Source: JAZMZS01 sp045120955 (lineage in GTDB: Bacteria; Bacillota; Clostridia; Oscillospirales; CAG-272). Taken from it: a DNA stretch of 64,000 bases. The position numbers were made by a program, and so were the translations under genes. Under the pieces are notes generated by a model, which had not been told where the DNA came from, ran no database searches, and saw nothing but the letters and a program-made list of their open reading frames with translations. The stretch lies in contig JBGVFH010000068.1 of NCBI GenBank assembly GCA_045120955.1, positions 1-64,000 of the forward strand, given 5' to 3'. Shown one piece after another: positions 41,779 through 51,576 of this stretch. Every line of letters starts with the position of its first letter. Position 1 is the stretch's first letter.

Positions 41779-43047
41779 ATGGATGTAAAATACTTAAAGC
41801 AGGTGTTGCTCGGCTTTTTGTCGGTGGTGCTTGTGTTAGCGCTTTTTTGCTATGTTGTATATCATCTGACAAACGGGTTTAGTGTCAGCATCGGTACTTC
41901 CCCTGCGCTCATGGGAGAATATTATGACAAGACGGATGCCGAAGCGTATGTTTTTCGCCATGAGAGCGTGATAGACTCCGAGTATTCGGGCACGGTCAAT
42001 TACAATGTCTACGACGGGGAAAAATCGGGCAAAGGACTGTGCGTTGCTACCGTGTACAAAAGCGGAAGCGAGCAGGAGCTTACCGCTCGGATGATAGAGA
42101 TAGACAGCAAAATAGAGCTTCTTGAAAATTCAAATATATCCGACAACGTGTCGGTGTCGGACACTAAGTCGACAGACGACGAGATACAGCGGTACATCGA
42201 TGAAATGTTTGTAAGCAAGCGGGACGGCAATTATGCGGCGGCGGGCAACCGCTCGTCGGAGCTTCTCATATCGCTTAACCGCCGTGAGCTTATAGTTTCG
42301 TCGAGGACGAGCTATGACGAGCAGATAAAGGAGCTCAAGGCTCAGAGGCAGGTGCTCGCATCTCAGCTTTCGGGTGAAAACGAGAGGATATATCTGAGCG
42401 AGAGCGGTTATTTTTATTATGAGTGCGACGGGTATGAAAATATATTTTCCCCCTCACTTCTCTTCGATATGACACCGAGCGGATTTGACGCTTTGCTCTC
42501 CCGCAGCCCCGACAGTACCGACAGCGTCGGCAAAAACGTCACAAGTCAGAAATGGTACATAGCGCTCAAGCTCGACCGTACCGATATCGGGATATATGAG
42601 CCGGGGAATGTATATAAAATAGCGTTCAACGATTACAGCGGGCTTTATGTTGACATGACGCTTGAGCGTATGAGCACCGAGGCATCCGAGGCATTGCTCG
42701 TATTCTCTTCAAACGATATGCCCGACGGCTTTGCGTATGAGCGCAGTCAAAGCGTGAGTATAATAAACGAAGAATTTGAGGGTCTGCGCTTTCCTCTGTC
42801 TGCGCTGAGAATAAACGGCGGTGTCGAGGGCGTGTACGTTCTTTACGGCAACACCGTGTTTTTCAGAGTTGCAGAGGTGCTTGGAAGTGAAAACGGCTAT
42901 GCTTATGTCAGCACCGACACCGAGAGCTACGTTGTGAGCGAGGCTGACGAAAACGGAGAGGGAGCGGTCGTGTGGTCTGCTGTTTCTCTTTACGATGAGG
43001 TAATAGTTTCGGGAACGGGGCTGTACCACGGAATGATAGTTAATTAA
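41779..43047 (+). CDS. HlyD-like membrane-anchored protein
   Basis: A 422-residue protein with one N-terminal membrane span (about 9-31) and an outside domain. Residues 75-90 and 220-235 form a split lipoyl-like/beta-barrel part, separated by a coiled coil (about 95-200), as in membrane-fusion proteins. Similar proteins commonly precede yggS-sepF in Clostridia, which suggests a link to division or envelope function rather than to a dedicated exporter; no ABC transporter is near. The ribosome binding site is weak. The function is inferred only from fold. Confidence 0.7.
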   Translation: MDVKYLKQVLLGFLSVVLVLALFCYVVYHLTNGFSVSIGTSPALMGEYYDKTDAEAYVFRHESVIDSEYSGTVNYNVYDGEKSGKGLCVATVYKSGSEQELTARMIEIDSKIELLENSNISDNVSVSDTKSTDDEIQRYIDEMFVSKRDGNYAAAGNRSSELLISLNRRELIVSSRTSYDEQIKELKAQRQVLASQLSGENERIYLSESGYFYYECDGYENIFSPSLLFDMTPSGFDALLSRSPDSTDSVGKNVTSQKWYIALKLDRTDIGIYEPGNVYKIAFNDYSGLYVDMTLERMSTEASEALLVFSSNDMPDGFAYERSQSVSIINEEFEGLRFPLSALRINGGVEGVYVLYGNTVFFRVAEVLGSENGYAYVSTDTESYVVSEADENGEGAVVWSAVSLYDEVIVSGTGLYHGMIVN

Positions 43048-43060
43048 CGGGTTAGGTATT

Positions 43061-43753
43061 ATGCGGGATTTTTCATATATCGAAAAGAACATAAAAGAAA
43101 TAAAAGAAGAAATAGAAAAGGCACAGCGCACATCTCCCTACAAGGGAGAGATAACGCTGCTGCTTGCCACGAAATATGCGAGCGCCGAGGAGATAAATGC
43201 GGCGGCGGCATACGGTATAACGGATATCGGTGAGAACAGAGTCCAACAGCTGCTGGAAAAGTACGATAAGCTCGACCGTGACAAGCTCAATATCCATTTT
43301 ATAGGAAGCTTGCAGAAAAACAAGGTAAAGTACATCGTCGATAAGGTGTGCATGATACACTCTCTTGACAGTATAGAGCTTGCCCGAGAGATAGACAAGA
43401 GATGCGCCATGATAGACAAGGTCATGGATGTTTTGGTCGAGGTCAACATCGGAGAGGAAGAAGCAAAGGGGGGAGTGAGCCCCTCTGAAATATGCGATTT
43501 TGTAGAAAAACTGTCGGAGTTTGAGCACATCTGTGTCAGGGGAATTATGACAATGGCGCCAAAGTGTGAGAAAAAAGAGGAATTTACAAAATATTTTAGA
43601 GAAACTTATTCGATTTTTCTTGACATTTCACGCAAAAAACTACATAATATAAGTAGGACTGTCTTGTCGATGGGAATGAGTGACAGCTATACCGTTGCGG
43701 TGAGCGAGGGAGCTACACTTGTGCGTGTCGGAAGGGCGGCATTTCAAAAGTAA
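43061..43753 (+). CDS. YggS-family PLP-binding protein
   Basis: A 230-residue PLP homeostasis protein of the alanine-racemase N-terminal fold. The PLP lysine lies in LLATKYASAEEI (about residue 36). IGENRVQQLLEKYD, HFIGSLQKNKVKYI and LSMGMSDSYTVAVSEGATLVRVG are all signatures of the family. It lies 13 bases after the HlyD-like gene and 41 before sepF, the usual Gram-positive division-cluster order. Confidence 0.95.
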   Translation: MRDFSYIEKNIKEIKEEIEKAQRTSPYKGEITLLLATKYASAEEINAAAAYGITDIGENRVQQLLEKYDKLDRDKLNIHFIGSLQKNKVKYIVDKVCMIHSLDSIELAREIDKRCAMIDKVMDVLVEVNIGEEEAKGGVSPSEICDFVEKLSEFEHICVRGIMTMAPKCEKKEEFTKYFRETYSIFLDISRKKLHNISRTVLSMGMSDSYTVAVSEGATLVRVGRAAFQK

Positions 43754-43794
43754 AAAATAAATTATACATACAGTTTTTTGGAGGAATTTTTAAA

Positions 43795-44313
43795 ATGGGA
43801 CTTAAAGATTTAATGCAGAAATTCACATCGGGCTCTGACAACGATTATGATGGATACGATCCGTATTACGACGATAACGATCCGGCAGAAAACATGGACG
43901 AGCTCATGGGCGTTCCCGCACAGGAATCGACAGAGACATATGCACAGCCTGCAGATACATATACACACACAGCTCGTCCCCAGAACAATATGAACATTTC
44001 CGGCAGCGCTATTGAGCTTAAGGTAGTAAAGCCCGAATCATACAAGAATGCTTCTCAGATAGCTGACCACCTTCTCAACGGCAGAACAGTCGTTCTCAAC
44101 CTTGAAAACACAAACAAGGAAACAGCACGCCGTCTTATAGATTTTCTCACAGGTGCCGCATATGCTATCGGAGGAGATATCAAGAAAGTCTCCAACAATA
44201 CATACGTGATCACCCCCGGTGACAGCGTTGCGGTTTCCGGCGACCAGCTCAAGTCTGATACGAAGCCTGCCCCCGAGGCAAAAGAGGACAGCTCGGAATA
44301 TTTTGAGCTTTGA
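43795..44313 (+). CDS. sepF: Cell division protein SepF
   Basis: A 172-residue FtsZ partner that ties the Z-ring to the membrane. The N-terminal amphipathic helix (MGLKDLMQKF) is followed by an acidic, Tyr-rich linker (about 15-70) and the core (about 78-155) with NGRTVVLNLENTNKETARRLIDFLTGAAYA. The C-terminal acidic tail EDSSEYFEL is extra. GGAGGA precedes the ATG. Neighbours yggS, ylmG and ylmH confirm the call. Confidence 0.95.
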   Translation: MGLKDLMQKFTSGSDNDYDGYDPYYDDNDPAENMDELMGVPAQESTETYAQPADTYTHTARPQNNMNISGSAIELKVVKPESYKNASQIADHLLNGRTVVLNLENTNKETARRLIDFLTGAAYAIGGDIKKVSNNTYVITPGDSVAVSGDQLKSDTKPAPEAKEDSSEYFEL

Positions 44314-44342
44314 TAAGAGATTTTTCATTTATCCATAATATG

Positions 44343-44370
44343 CCCGTTACCTCTCAACAACGGTAACGGG
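44343..44370 (+). terminator. Weak hairpin between sepF and ylmG
   Basis: CCCGTTACC (44343-44351) pairs with GGTAACGGG (44362-44370), but only a poor T-run follows. It may attenuate, or process the mRNA, rather than fully terminate. Confidence 0.4.
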
Positions 44371-44419
44371 CTGTTGCGGTTTAATTTGGTATTTTTCACG
44401 CTGTGAGGAGGGAGAATTT

Positions 44420-44686
44420 GTGGCAGGCGTGGCTTATGTTCTTTACAGCATTTTGTATGTTCTCGGCTTTGTGATGCTGTTGAGGGTGCTTATATCCATG
44501 TTTGCACCGACTCCCGACAACCCCGTGCTTTATTTTGTCTGTCTTATAACCGAGCCGTTTGTGTTTCCTGTGCGCCTTGTATTTGATTTTTTCGGTGCGT
44601 TTGAGGACGTGCCGTTTGATGCGGCGTTTTTTGTGTCCTATGCGGTCGTATTGCTGTCCGCCGTCTTCTGCAAGGGGATGTGTTGA
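44420..44686 (+). CDS. YggT/YlmG family membrane protein
   Basis: An 88-residue protein with two membrane segments and the family wording PTPDNPVLYFVCLITEPFVFPVR near the middle. It is found in the division cluster of Gram-positive bacteria and influences nucleoid or envelope organisation, though the mechanism is not known. GTG is the start, with GAGGAGGG six to eight bases upstream. Its stop overlaps the region of the next gene's start. Confidence 0.9.
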   Translation: MAGVAYVLYSILYVLGFVMLLRVLISMFAPTPDNPVLYFVCLITEPFVFPVRLVFDFFGAFEDVPFDAAFFVSYAVVLLSAVFCKGMC

Positions 44687-44688
44687 AC

Positions 44689-45486
44689 ATGAGCATAACG
44701 GATAAGGAGACCGAATTTCTGTACGCTCGGCTCTCGGATATGGAAAAGGATGCGGACAAGGGAATATTCCGTGTCAGCGGATTTTTCAGTCTTGCACAGC
44801 TTTGCAAGGTCAAGCGCTGGCTTGCCTCTGAGGGCGGAAGAGCGAACGTGCGAATTTACGGCGGATATGAAAATGCCGAGCGGGCGAGAGTATATTTTTT
44901 CCCCGATTATATGGCAGGGGACGGCAGCAGTCCGAGCGTGCTTCTCGGGGACTACGGCTATGAGGATCCCACGGCGGTACTGAAAATTTCGGCAAGCGGC
45001 TTCAGAGCTTTGACCCACAGAGATTTTATGGGCTCGATACTTTCGCTCGGTATAGAGCGGGACGTTATCGGGGACATAGTTGTCACGGATGAATATACCG
45101 CATATGTATTTTGTTGCCGCACTATATCCGATTTTATCATATCGGGGCTGAAAAAGGTGGCAAACGATGCCGTGAAGGTAGAAGAGTGCGAGGCTCCTGG
45201 CGGGGAGTTCGGAGAGAGAAAGTTTGAGCAGATACGGGATACCGTAGCGTCTTGCAGGCTTGATGCCGTGGTGGCGGCTGTATGTAATCTGTCGAGGGAT
45301 GCGGCGAAAAAGCTCGTTTGCAGCGGCATATGCGAATTGAATTATGAGCAGTGCGGCACACCCGATACGGAGCTGAAGCTCGGTGATGTTTTCAGCGTGA
45401 GAGGAAAGGGAAAATACAAGCTTCACTCCTTTGACGGGGAGAACGCAAGAGGGCGTCTTCGCATTACGGTGCACAAATATATCTGA
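44689..45486 (+). CDS. YlmH-type S4-domain RNA-binding protein
   Basis: A 265-residue protein with an N-terminal alpha/beta domain and a C-terminal S4 RNA-binding domain (about 190-255: AAVCNLSRDAAKKLVCSGICELNY, then LKLGDVFSVRGKGKYKL). Homologues bind stalled ribosomes in quality control. The ATG at 44689 is preferred to GTG at 44680, because AAGGGG lies 11 bases before it while the GTG is too close. Confidence 0.88.
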   Translation: MSITDKETEFLYARLSDMEKDADKGIFRVSGFFSLAQLCKVKRWLASEGGRANVRIYGGYENAERARVYFFPDYMAGDGSSPSVLLGDYGYEDPTAVLKISASGFRALTHRDFMGSILSLGIERDVIGDIVVTDEYTAYVFCCRTISDFIISGLKKVANDAVKVEECEAPGGEFGERKFEQIRDTVASCRLDAVVAAVCNLSRDAAKKLVCSGICELNYEQCGTPDTELKLGDVFSVRGKGKYKLHSFDGENARGRLRITVHKYI

Positions 45487-45503
45487 AAAAAGGAAGGAAA
45501 AGT

Positions 45504-46805
45504 ATGCTTTCTGAGGATATTATCAATTATGACTTTCCGCGTGCGTTCAAAGGGTACGCCGTAGAGCAGGTAGATGAATATATAGACGCTCTCATTGCGA
45601 TGTATCAACAGCTTTCAAGCGAGAATGAGGAGCTTTCCCGCCGTGTTGCGGAGCTTGACTCACAGCTCAAAGAAAAGCAGGAGACGGTCGATACTGCAAA
45701 TGAGGTCATCGCAGAGAGGGACAGGATAGTTGCAGATGCGGCGGAGACGGCGCAAAAGGAGCTTTCCGAGTCGAAGCAAAAGGCGCACGAATATATGGTA
45801 AACGCCGAGAATACAGCACGCAGATTGCTCGAGGAGGCAAAGAGCAGAGCTGAGAGCATCGGGCGGGAAGCTGAGGACGTGAAGGCGGCTGCCGACGAGG
45901 CGGCGAAAAAAACAGCCTCGGATGCTATGGAAGAGGCAAAAAAACTGATAAAAGTAACCAAGCTTAACTGTGTAAAGCGGCTCTGCGAATGTGACGAAAG
46001 GGTTGCCGAGGCACAGCGGGAATATGACGCTTTGATAAAGAAGGCGGCTGATTTCAAGGCGATGCTTTTTGAGCAGTACAGCTCTCAGATACTCAGTATA
46101 GAAAATCTCGAGGTGCCCGAGCCTGCAGTAAAAACGCAGGAAAAAGCATCATCTGTGCATACGGTGACACACACCGAGGAGCTTTCGCATAACGAAAATG
46201 TGCTCGGGGATACCGACGGGGACGGCGGTGATAAGAACGCACTCGAGCATACCGACGGGGATGACGCCGATAAAAGCGCACCCGAGCATAGTGCGGAGAA
46301 TGCCGATGTTGGTGACGAGGCACGGCTCGGTATGACAGCACAGGCTGCACAGCAGAGTGCGGAGGAAGATGAGCCGACAGCTCCGGATACTGTCGATAAC
46401 AGCCCTTTTGACGGTGCTGACTGCACCGTGAAAACGGAAGACGAAAGCACACCCGAGCAGTCAGCACCTCCCATTGACGGAGAGGCTGAGCTTCGCGAGG
46501 CTTTGCTCGGCGGTTGTGAAAAGACAGAAACGCAGAGCGCAAATGTACAGCCGGCGGCTCAGACATATTTGGAAAAGAGCGGCGAGCATGGCAGACCGAA
46601 AAGAGGGTCTGAATATGCAAAGAGCACATCTTACACCGGATTTGCCGTTGAGACAGAGCACAGCGGACAGGTGCATTATGACAGCACCAATATCCGCAGC
46701 GTGAACAAAAAGCTCGACGACATCATTAGAGGAAAAGGCAAAGAGAATACAACGGGAGAGAACAAAGGTGCGTCAATGACACGCAAATTTGATTTTCTCA
46801 AATAA
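45504..46805 (+). CDS. DivIVA-domain protein with long acidic tail
   Basis: A 433-residue protein. Residues 1-35 are the DivIVA membrane-curvature domain (INYDFPRAFKGYAVEQVDEYID), followed by a coiled coil to about 200. The rest (200-400) is acidic and low in complexity, with imperfect repeats such as DTDGDGGDKNALEHTDGDDADKS written in two parts, and ends in a conserved-looking SVNKKLDDIIRGKGK segment. Most DivIVA proteins are 160-250 residues long, so the tail is an addition. It closes the division cluster and would mark poles or septa. Confidence 0.9.
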   Translation: MLSEDIINYDFPRAFKGYAVEQVDEYIDALIAMYQQLSSENEELSRRVAELDSQLKEKQETVDTANEVIAERDRIVADAAETAQKELSESKQKAHEYMVNAENTARRLLEEAKSRAESIGREAEDVKAAADEAAKKTASDAMEEAKKLIKVTKLNCVKRLCECDERVAEAQREYDALIKKAADFKAMLFEQYSSQILSIENLEVPEPAVKTQEKASSVHTVTHTEELSHNENVLGDTDGDGGDKNALEHTDGDDADKSAPEHSAENADVGDEARLGMTAQAAQQSAEEDEPTAPDTVDNSPFDGADCTVKTEDESTPEQSAPPIDGEAELREALLGGCEKTETQSANVQPAAQTYLEKSGEHGRPKRGSEYAKSTSYTGFAVETEHSGQVHYDSTNIRSVNKKLDDIIRGKGKENTTGENKGASMTRKFDFLK

Positions 46806-46869
46806 AGTTGACTCTTTTAATAATAAATAAAATTAGTGAAATATCGCTATTAAGTTTAAGGAGAAAAAA

Positions 46870-49665
46870 ATGGCAGAAGACTATACCAGCACCCTAAATC
46901 TTCCGAAAACAGACTTCCCCATGAGAGCGAACCTGCCTCAGAGAGAGCCTGAGATGCAAAAGGCTGCGGAGGATAACAAAATATACGAAAAGATGCTCAA
47001 GAAGAACGAGGGCAAGCCCATGTTCGTTCTTCACGACGGCCCTCCTTTCTCAAACGGTAATATCCATATGGGAACGGCAATGAACAAGATACTCAAGGAC
47101 TTTATTATAAAATCGAAGTCCATGATGGGCTACAACGCCCCCTATACTCCCGGCTGGGATAACCACGGTATGCCTATCGAGAGTGCAATTATCAAGCGGA
47201 CAAAGCTTGACAGAAAGAAGCTCTCCGTGCCTGAGTTCCGCCGCCGCTGCCATGAGTTTGCGCAGAACTTTGTAGATATTCAGATGTCACAGTTCAAGCG
47301 TCTCGGCGTGCTCGGTGATTGGGATGCTCCCTACCTTACTATGGCTCCCTCTTTTGAGGCGAGAGAGGTAAAGGTATTCGGAGAGATGTTCCGCAACGGA
47401 TATATCTACAAGGGACTCAAGCCCGTATATTGGTGCGCTCATGACGAGACAGCACTTGCTGAGGCTGAGATCGAGTACAAGGACGTAGACTGCACATCAA
47501 TTTATGTAAAGTTCAAGGTAGCTGATGACAAGGGCAAGCTTGCGAGTGTATGCGAGCTTGACAAGACATACTTCATCATCTGGACAACGACTCCCTGGAC
47601 CCTGCCCGGAAACCAGGCAATAGCGCTTCATCCTTATGACGATTACGTTGTAGTAAAGGCATCCGACGGCAACTTCTATATCCTTGCACAAGCACTGCTT
47701 GAAAAGACTATGGCTGCAGGCGGCATTGAAGCATGTCAGACGATGGCGACGATGCGCGGCTGTGAGTTTGAGTACATGACCGCACAGCATCCCTTCCTCG
47801 ACCGTGAGAGCCTTGTTGTAAATGCGGACTACGTTACTATGGAAAGCGGTACGGGATGCGTTCATACCGCAGGCGGATTTGGTGCTGACGACTATGTTAC
47901 CAGCCGCAGATATAATATTGATATAATCGTTCCCGTTGATGACAGAGGTTATCAGACAGAGGACGCAGGCAAGTTTGCGGGACTTTTCTATGAGGAGTCA
48001 AACGAGGCAATACTCAAGGATATGAAAGAGACAGGAGCGCTTTTCGCTTCTGAGAAGATGACACACTCATATCCTCACTGCTGGAGATGTAAGTCTCCCA
48101 TCATTTTCCGTGCAACACCTCAGTGGTTCTGCTCGGTAGACGCCTTCAAGGACAAGGCTGTTGCGGCTTGCGACAGCGTTGATTGGATCCCCGCATGGGG
48201 CGGCGAGCGTATGACTCAGATGGTGCGTGAACGTGCAGACTGGTGTATCTCCCGTCAGCGTCATTGGGGACTTCCCATTCCCGTATTCTACTGCGAGGAT
48301 TGCAAGCAGGTAGTATGCACGGAAGAGACGATAAACAAGGTATCCGACATATTCGCAAAGGAGGGCTCAAACGCTTGGTATGAAAAAGAGGCGGCAGAGC
48401 TTCTCGGCGAGGGCTTTGTATGTCCTCATTGCGGCGGTGTTCATTTTACAAAGGAAACAGACACGCTCGACGGATGGTTCGACTCGGGCTCTACTCACTT
48501 CGCTGTGCTTGAAAACAACGAAAGCGCAAAGTGGCCGGCTGACCTTTATCTTGAGGGTGCCGATCAGTACAGAGGTTGGTTCCAGTCTTCTCTGCTTACT
48601 GCCGTAGGAGCAAAGGGAGAGGGTGCACCGTACAAACAGATACTTACTCACGGATGGGTAGTTGACGGCGAGGGTAAGGCAATGCACAAGTCGCTTGGCA
48701 ACTCTATCGCACCCGAAGAGGTAATAAAGAAATACGGCGCAGATCTTGTCCGTATGTGGGTTGCGTCGAGTGATTACAGAGTTGACGTCAGAGTATCCGA
48801 CCCGATATTCAAGCAGCTTTCCGAGACTTACAGAAAGATCAGAAACACGTCGAGGATCATCATGGCAAACCTTGAGGGCTTCGATCCCGATACGGACATG
48901 GTTTCAAACGACAAGCTCTATGATATCGACAAGTGGGCGATCTCCCGCATAAACAAGCTCACAAAAACGGTAAGAGACGCATATACCTCATACGATTTCC
49001 ATATCGTATACCATGAGGTAAACAACTTCTGCACCACAGATATGTCAAAGCTCTATATCGACATTACAAAGGACAGACTCTACTGTGAAAAGAAGGATGG
49101 CGAGGCTCGCCGCAGTGCGCAGAGTGCTATGTATATCATACTCAATGCACTCACCAGACTCATTGCTCCTATCATAGCTTTCACGAGTGACGAGATATGG
49201 CAGGCAATGCCTCATGCAAAAGGCGACAATACCGAGCACGTTCTTCTCAACGATATGCCCGAATATAATGAAAACCTCGGCTTTGATGCTGCAGAGGAGC
49301 ATTATGACAGACTCTTTGATATCCGTGACGACGTTATGAAGGCGCTCGAGATAGCAAGAGCACAAAAGCTCATCGGAAAGTCTCTTGAGGCAAAGGTAGA
49401 GATATATACAGAAAACAAGGAGATATACGATCTTCTTGCGGGCTTCGGTGATGAGCTTGCCGCTATATTTATAGTAAGCGATGTTTCGCTCAAGTGTGAG
49501 AGCGTACCTGCCGATGTATTTTCCGAGACTGAGAGCGGTATCGGTGTTGCTGTAACATTGGCTGAGGGCGAGATGTGCGACAGATGCTGGATGCATCATA
49601 CAAAGGGAGTAAAGACAGAGGACGGATTTATCTGCGAAAGATGTGCTTCCGTTCTCGGAAAGTGA
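46870..49665 (+). CDS. ileS: Isoleucyl-tRNA synthetase
   Basis: A 931-residue class I synthetase. The HIGH-type motif is GNIHMG (near 62), KMSKS is represented by GKAMHKSLGN (near 600), and the C-terminal zinc knuckle is CDRCWMHH...CERC. Length and layout fit the typical bacterial form. The 64-base gap before it is too short for a T-box leader, so regulation must lie elsewhere, or it is read from upstream. TAAGGAG precedes the ATG. Confidence 0.97.
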   Translation: MAEDYTSTLNLPKTDFPMRANLPQREPEMQKAAEDNKIYEKMLKKNEGKPMFVLHDGPPFSNGNIHMGTAMNKILKDFIIKSKSMMGYNAPYTPGWDNHGMPIESAIIKRTKLDRKKLSVPEFRRRCHEFAQNFVDIQMSQFKRLGVLGDWDAPYLTMAPSFEAREVKVFGEMFRNGYIYKGLKPVYWCAHDETALAEAEIEYKDVDCTSIYVKFKVADDKGKLASVCELDKTYFIIWTTTPWTLPGNQAIALHPYDDYVVVKASDGNFYILAQALLEKTMAAGGIEACQTMATMRGCEFEYMTAQHPFLDRESLVVNADYVTMESGTGCVHTAGGFGADDYVTSRRYNIDIIVPVDDRGYQTEDAGKFAGLFYEESNEAILKDMKETGALFASEKMTHSYPHCWRCKSPIIFRATPQWFCSVDAFKDKAVAACDSVDWIPAWGGERMTQMVRERADWCISRQRHWGLPIPVFYCEDCKQVVCTEETINKVSDIFAKEGSNAWYEKEAAELLGEGFVCPHCGGVHFTKETDTLDGWFDSGSTHFAVLENNESAKWPADLYLEGADQYRGWFQSSLLTAVGAKGEGAPYKQILTHGWVVDGEGKAMHKSLGNSIAPEEVIKKYGADLVRMWVASSDYRVDVRVSDPIFKQLSETYRKIRNTSRIIMANLEGFDPDTDMVSNDKLYDIDKWAISRINKLTKTVRDAYTSYDFHIVYHEVNNFCTTDMSKLYIDITKDRLYCEKKDGEARRSAQSAMYIILNALTRLIAPIIAFTSDEIWQAMPHAKGDNTEHVLLNDMPEYNENLGFDAAEEHYDRLFDIRDDVMKALEIARAQKLIGKSLEAKVEIYTENKEIYDLLAGFGDELAAIFIVSDVSLKCESVPADVFSETESGIGVAVTLAEGEMCDRCWMHHTKGVKTEDGFICERCASVLGK

Positions 49666-49701
49666 TGCTCTCACTTTATTCATAACGATAAATCAAAACA
49701 A

Positions 49702-49760
49702 AAAAGCCGAACGGTAAAAAGCGGTGAAATACTCGCCATTTCCCGATCGGCTTTTGGTTT
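49702..49760 (+). terminator. Likely terminator of ileS
   Basis: AAAAGCCGA (49702-49710) pairs with TCGGCTTTT (49747-49755), with a T/G tail. The loop is long, so confidence is moderate. Confidence 0.55.
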
Positions 49761-49799
49761 TATGTACTTTCTCATGACATGAAAGGAAAAAACGGATAA

Positions 49800-50462
49800 A
49801 TGATACTGTTACTGTATGCAGCGATAATTTTGGTCGGTGTCGGCTTTGACCAGATGACAAAATATCTCGCTGTTGCAAATCTTGAGATAGACAACTCCCC
49901 CGATGTAAAGGTGTGGGAGGGAGTGTTTCATATCCGCTGTATCTCAAATGACGGTGCGGCATTCGGTATGCTCGATGACCACAGGTGGGTATTTATGTCG
50001 GTGAGCATTATCGTGATAGCTGTGGTGCTTATATTTATGACGGTAAAGCGCAAAAGCATACCGATATCGCTCGGTATTGCGCTGTCTTTGATAGTATCGG
50101 GCGGTATCGGCAACATGATAGACCGAATAGCGCTCGGATATGTCATTGATTTTATATATTTCGTTCCGATAGATTTTCCGTGCTTTAATGTAGCAGACTC
50201 GCTTGTGTGCATAGGTGCGGGCATGATGTTTTTGTGTGTACTTTTGCTTGATGATGGAAAAAAGAAAAAGGACACAGCGGCAGAGCCTGTTGCGGATACA
50301 GCGGCAGACAGCGCAGGTGAGGTGTCTGACGGCATTGTCACACGCACGGCGGAGGCGGAAGACGGCGCTTTTTCGGTGAGCACCGAGCAGGGCGCTGAGA
50401 CAAAAAGCGAACAGAGCACAGCAGCTGCCGATACAGAGAGAGGAGAGGGCGGCGGTGAGTGA
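49800..50462 (+). CDS. lspA: Lipoprotein signal peptidase with acidic C-terminal tail
   Basis: A 220-residue aspartic protease that removes signal peptides from lipoproteins. Four membrane segments and the catalytic Asp108 (GNMIDR) and Asp133 (FNVADS) are present. The usual length is about 160; here residues 158-220 form a cytoplasmic tail rich in Ala, Glu, Asp and Thr of unknown role. It overlaps the start of rluD by eight bases, the common lspA-rluD order. Confidence 0.95.
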   Translation: MILLLYAAIILVGVGFDQMTKYLAVANLEIDNSPDVKVWEGVFHIRCISNDGAAFGMLDDHRWVFMSVSIIVIAVVLIFMTVKRKSIPISLGIALSLIVSGGIGNMIDRIALGYVIDFIYFVPIDFPCFNVADSLVCIGAGMMFLCVLLLDDGKKKKDTAAEPVADTAADSAGEVSDGIVTRTAEAEDGAFSVSTEQGAETKSEQSTAAADTERGEGGGE

Positions 50463-51417
50463 AAATGAGCGTTTTTACACCGCACTCGCAAACGACAGAG
50501 GAAAGCGGCTGGATATATTGCTCTCCGAGTGCTTTGATATCAGCCGCAGTCTTGCGGCAAAGCATATTGACAGCATGGCTGTCACGGTAAACGGTGCGCC
50601 GTCTCAGAAAAAATATCAGGTAAAAGAGGGAGATGTGATATCTCTCGTGCTGCCCGAGCTTACGGAATGCTCGGCAGCTGCCGAGCAGATACCGCTTGAT
50701 ATCGTTTATGAGGATAGTGATATTATCGTTGTAAACAAGCCGTCGGGCATGGTCGTTCATCCTGCGGCGGGAAATGAGAGCGGAACGCTTGTAAATGCGC
50801 TGTTGTATCATTGCGGCGATACGCTCTCGGGCATAGGCGGCGAGCTTCGCCCGGGGATAGTACACCGCATCGACAAGGACACAAGCGGTCTTATCGTATG
50901 CGCCAAAAACGACAGAGCGCACACATCACTTTCCGAACAGATAAAAGAGCACAGCGCACGCAGAGTGTACCGTGCGATAGCGATAGGAAATTTCAAGGAG
51001 GACACGGGAACGGTAGATGCACCGATAGGCAGACATCCGAAAGACAGAAAAAAGATGGCTGTTTATAAAAAAGCCGATGCCCCAGCCCATGTAAGAGAAG
51101 CTGTCACGCATTACAGAGTGCTTGAGCGCTTCGGGCAGTATACCTATCTTGAGCTTGTGCTTGAAACGGGAAGAACGCACCAGATAAGAGTGCATCTTTC
51201 CTCTCTCGGACACAGGATAATGGGAGACGAGGTCTACGGTGTTCCGAACACCCCGTTTGAAAAGAAAAATGCAAAGCTCTTTCAGGGGCAGCTTCTCCAT
51301 GCAAAGGAGCTTGTCCTGCGCCACCCGACAAGCGGCGAGCAGATGCACTTTGAGTGCGAGCTGCCGCCCGAGTTTGAAGAGATACTTGAAAAGCTCCGAG
51401 CAGAAAGAGATAGGTGA
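50455..51417 (+). CDS. RluD-family 23S rRNA pseudouridine synthase
   Basis: A 320-residue enzyme with an N-terminal S4 domain (about 15-75) and an RluA-type catalytic domain. The catalytic Asp140 is in HRIDKDTSGL, and RVYRAIA and GRTHQIRVHLSSLGH motifs follow. GTG is the start, with a GAGAGGAGAGGG region upstream; it is coupled to lspA. It most likely modifies 23S rRNA, but RluA, C and D cannot be told apart by sequence alone. Confidence 0.92.
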   Translation: MSENERFYTALANDRGKRLDILLSECFDISRSLAAKHIDSMAVTVNGAPSQKKYQVKEGDVISLVLPELTECSAAAEQIPLDIVYEDSDIIVVNKPSGMVVHPAAGNESGTLVNALLYHCGDTLSGIGGELRPGIVHRIDKDTSGLIVCAKNDRAHTSLSEQIKEHSARRVYRAIAIGNFKEDTGTVDAPIGRHPKDRKKMAVYKKADAPAHVREAVTHYRVLERFGQYTYLELVLETGRTHQIRVHLSSLGHRIMGDEVYGVPNTPFEKKNAKLFQGQLLHAKELVLRHPTSGEQMHFECELPPEFEEILEKLRAERDR

Positions 51418-51423
51418 AAACAG

Positions 51424-51461
51424 CGAGGCAGACTCACGGTGATGTGAGCCTGCCTCGTTTT
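51424..51461 (+). terminator. Terminator after the rluD-like gene
   Basis: CGAGGCAGACTCAC (51424-51437) pairs with GTGAGCCTGCCTCG (51444-51457), one mismatch, followed by TTTT. Confidence 0.8.
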
Positions 51462-51576
51462 GTGATAAGAGATCATATTCGGTCATACCTGTTTTTCAAA
51501 AGGGTTTGGCAAGGCTTCGGGGATGAATTTTTAAAAAAGGCATCCCCGAAATAATATCTCATCTTTTTTTATTCTC

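Noticed and set aside
46806..46869. T-box leader upstream of ileS
   Set aside because: The gap is 64 bases and has no T-box sequence or terminator.
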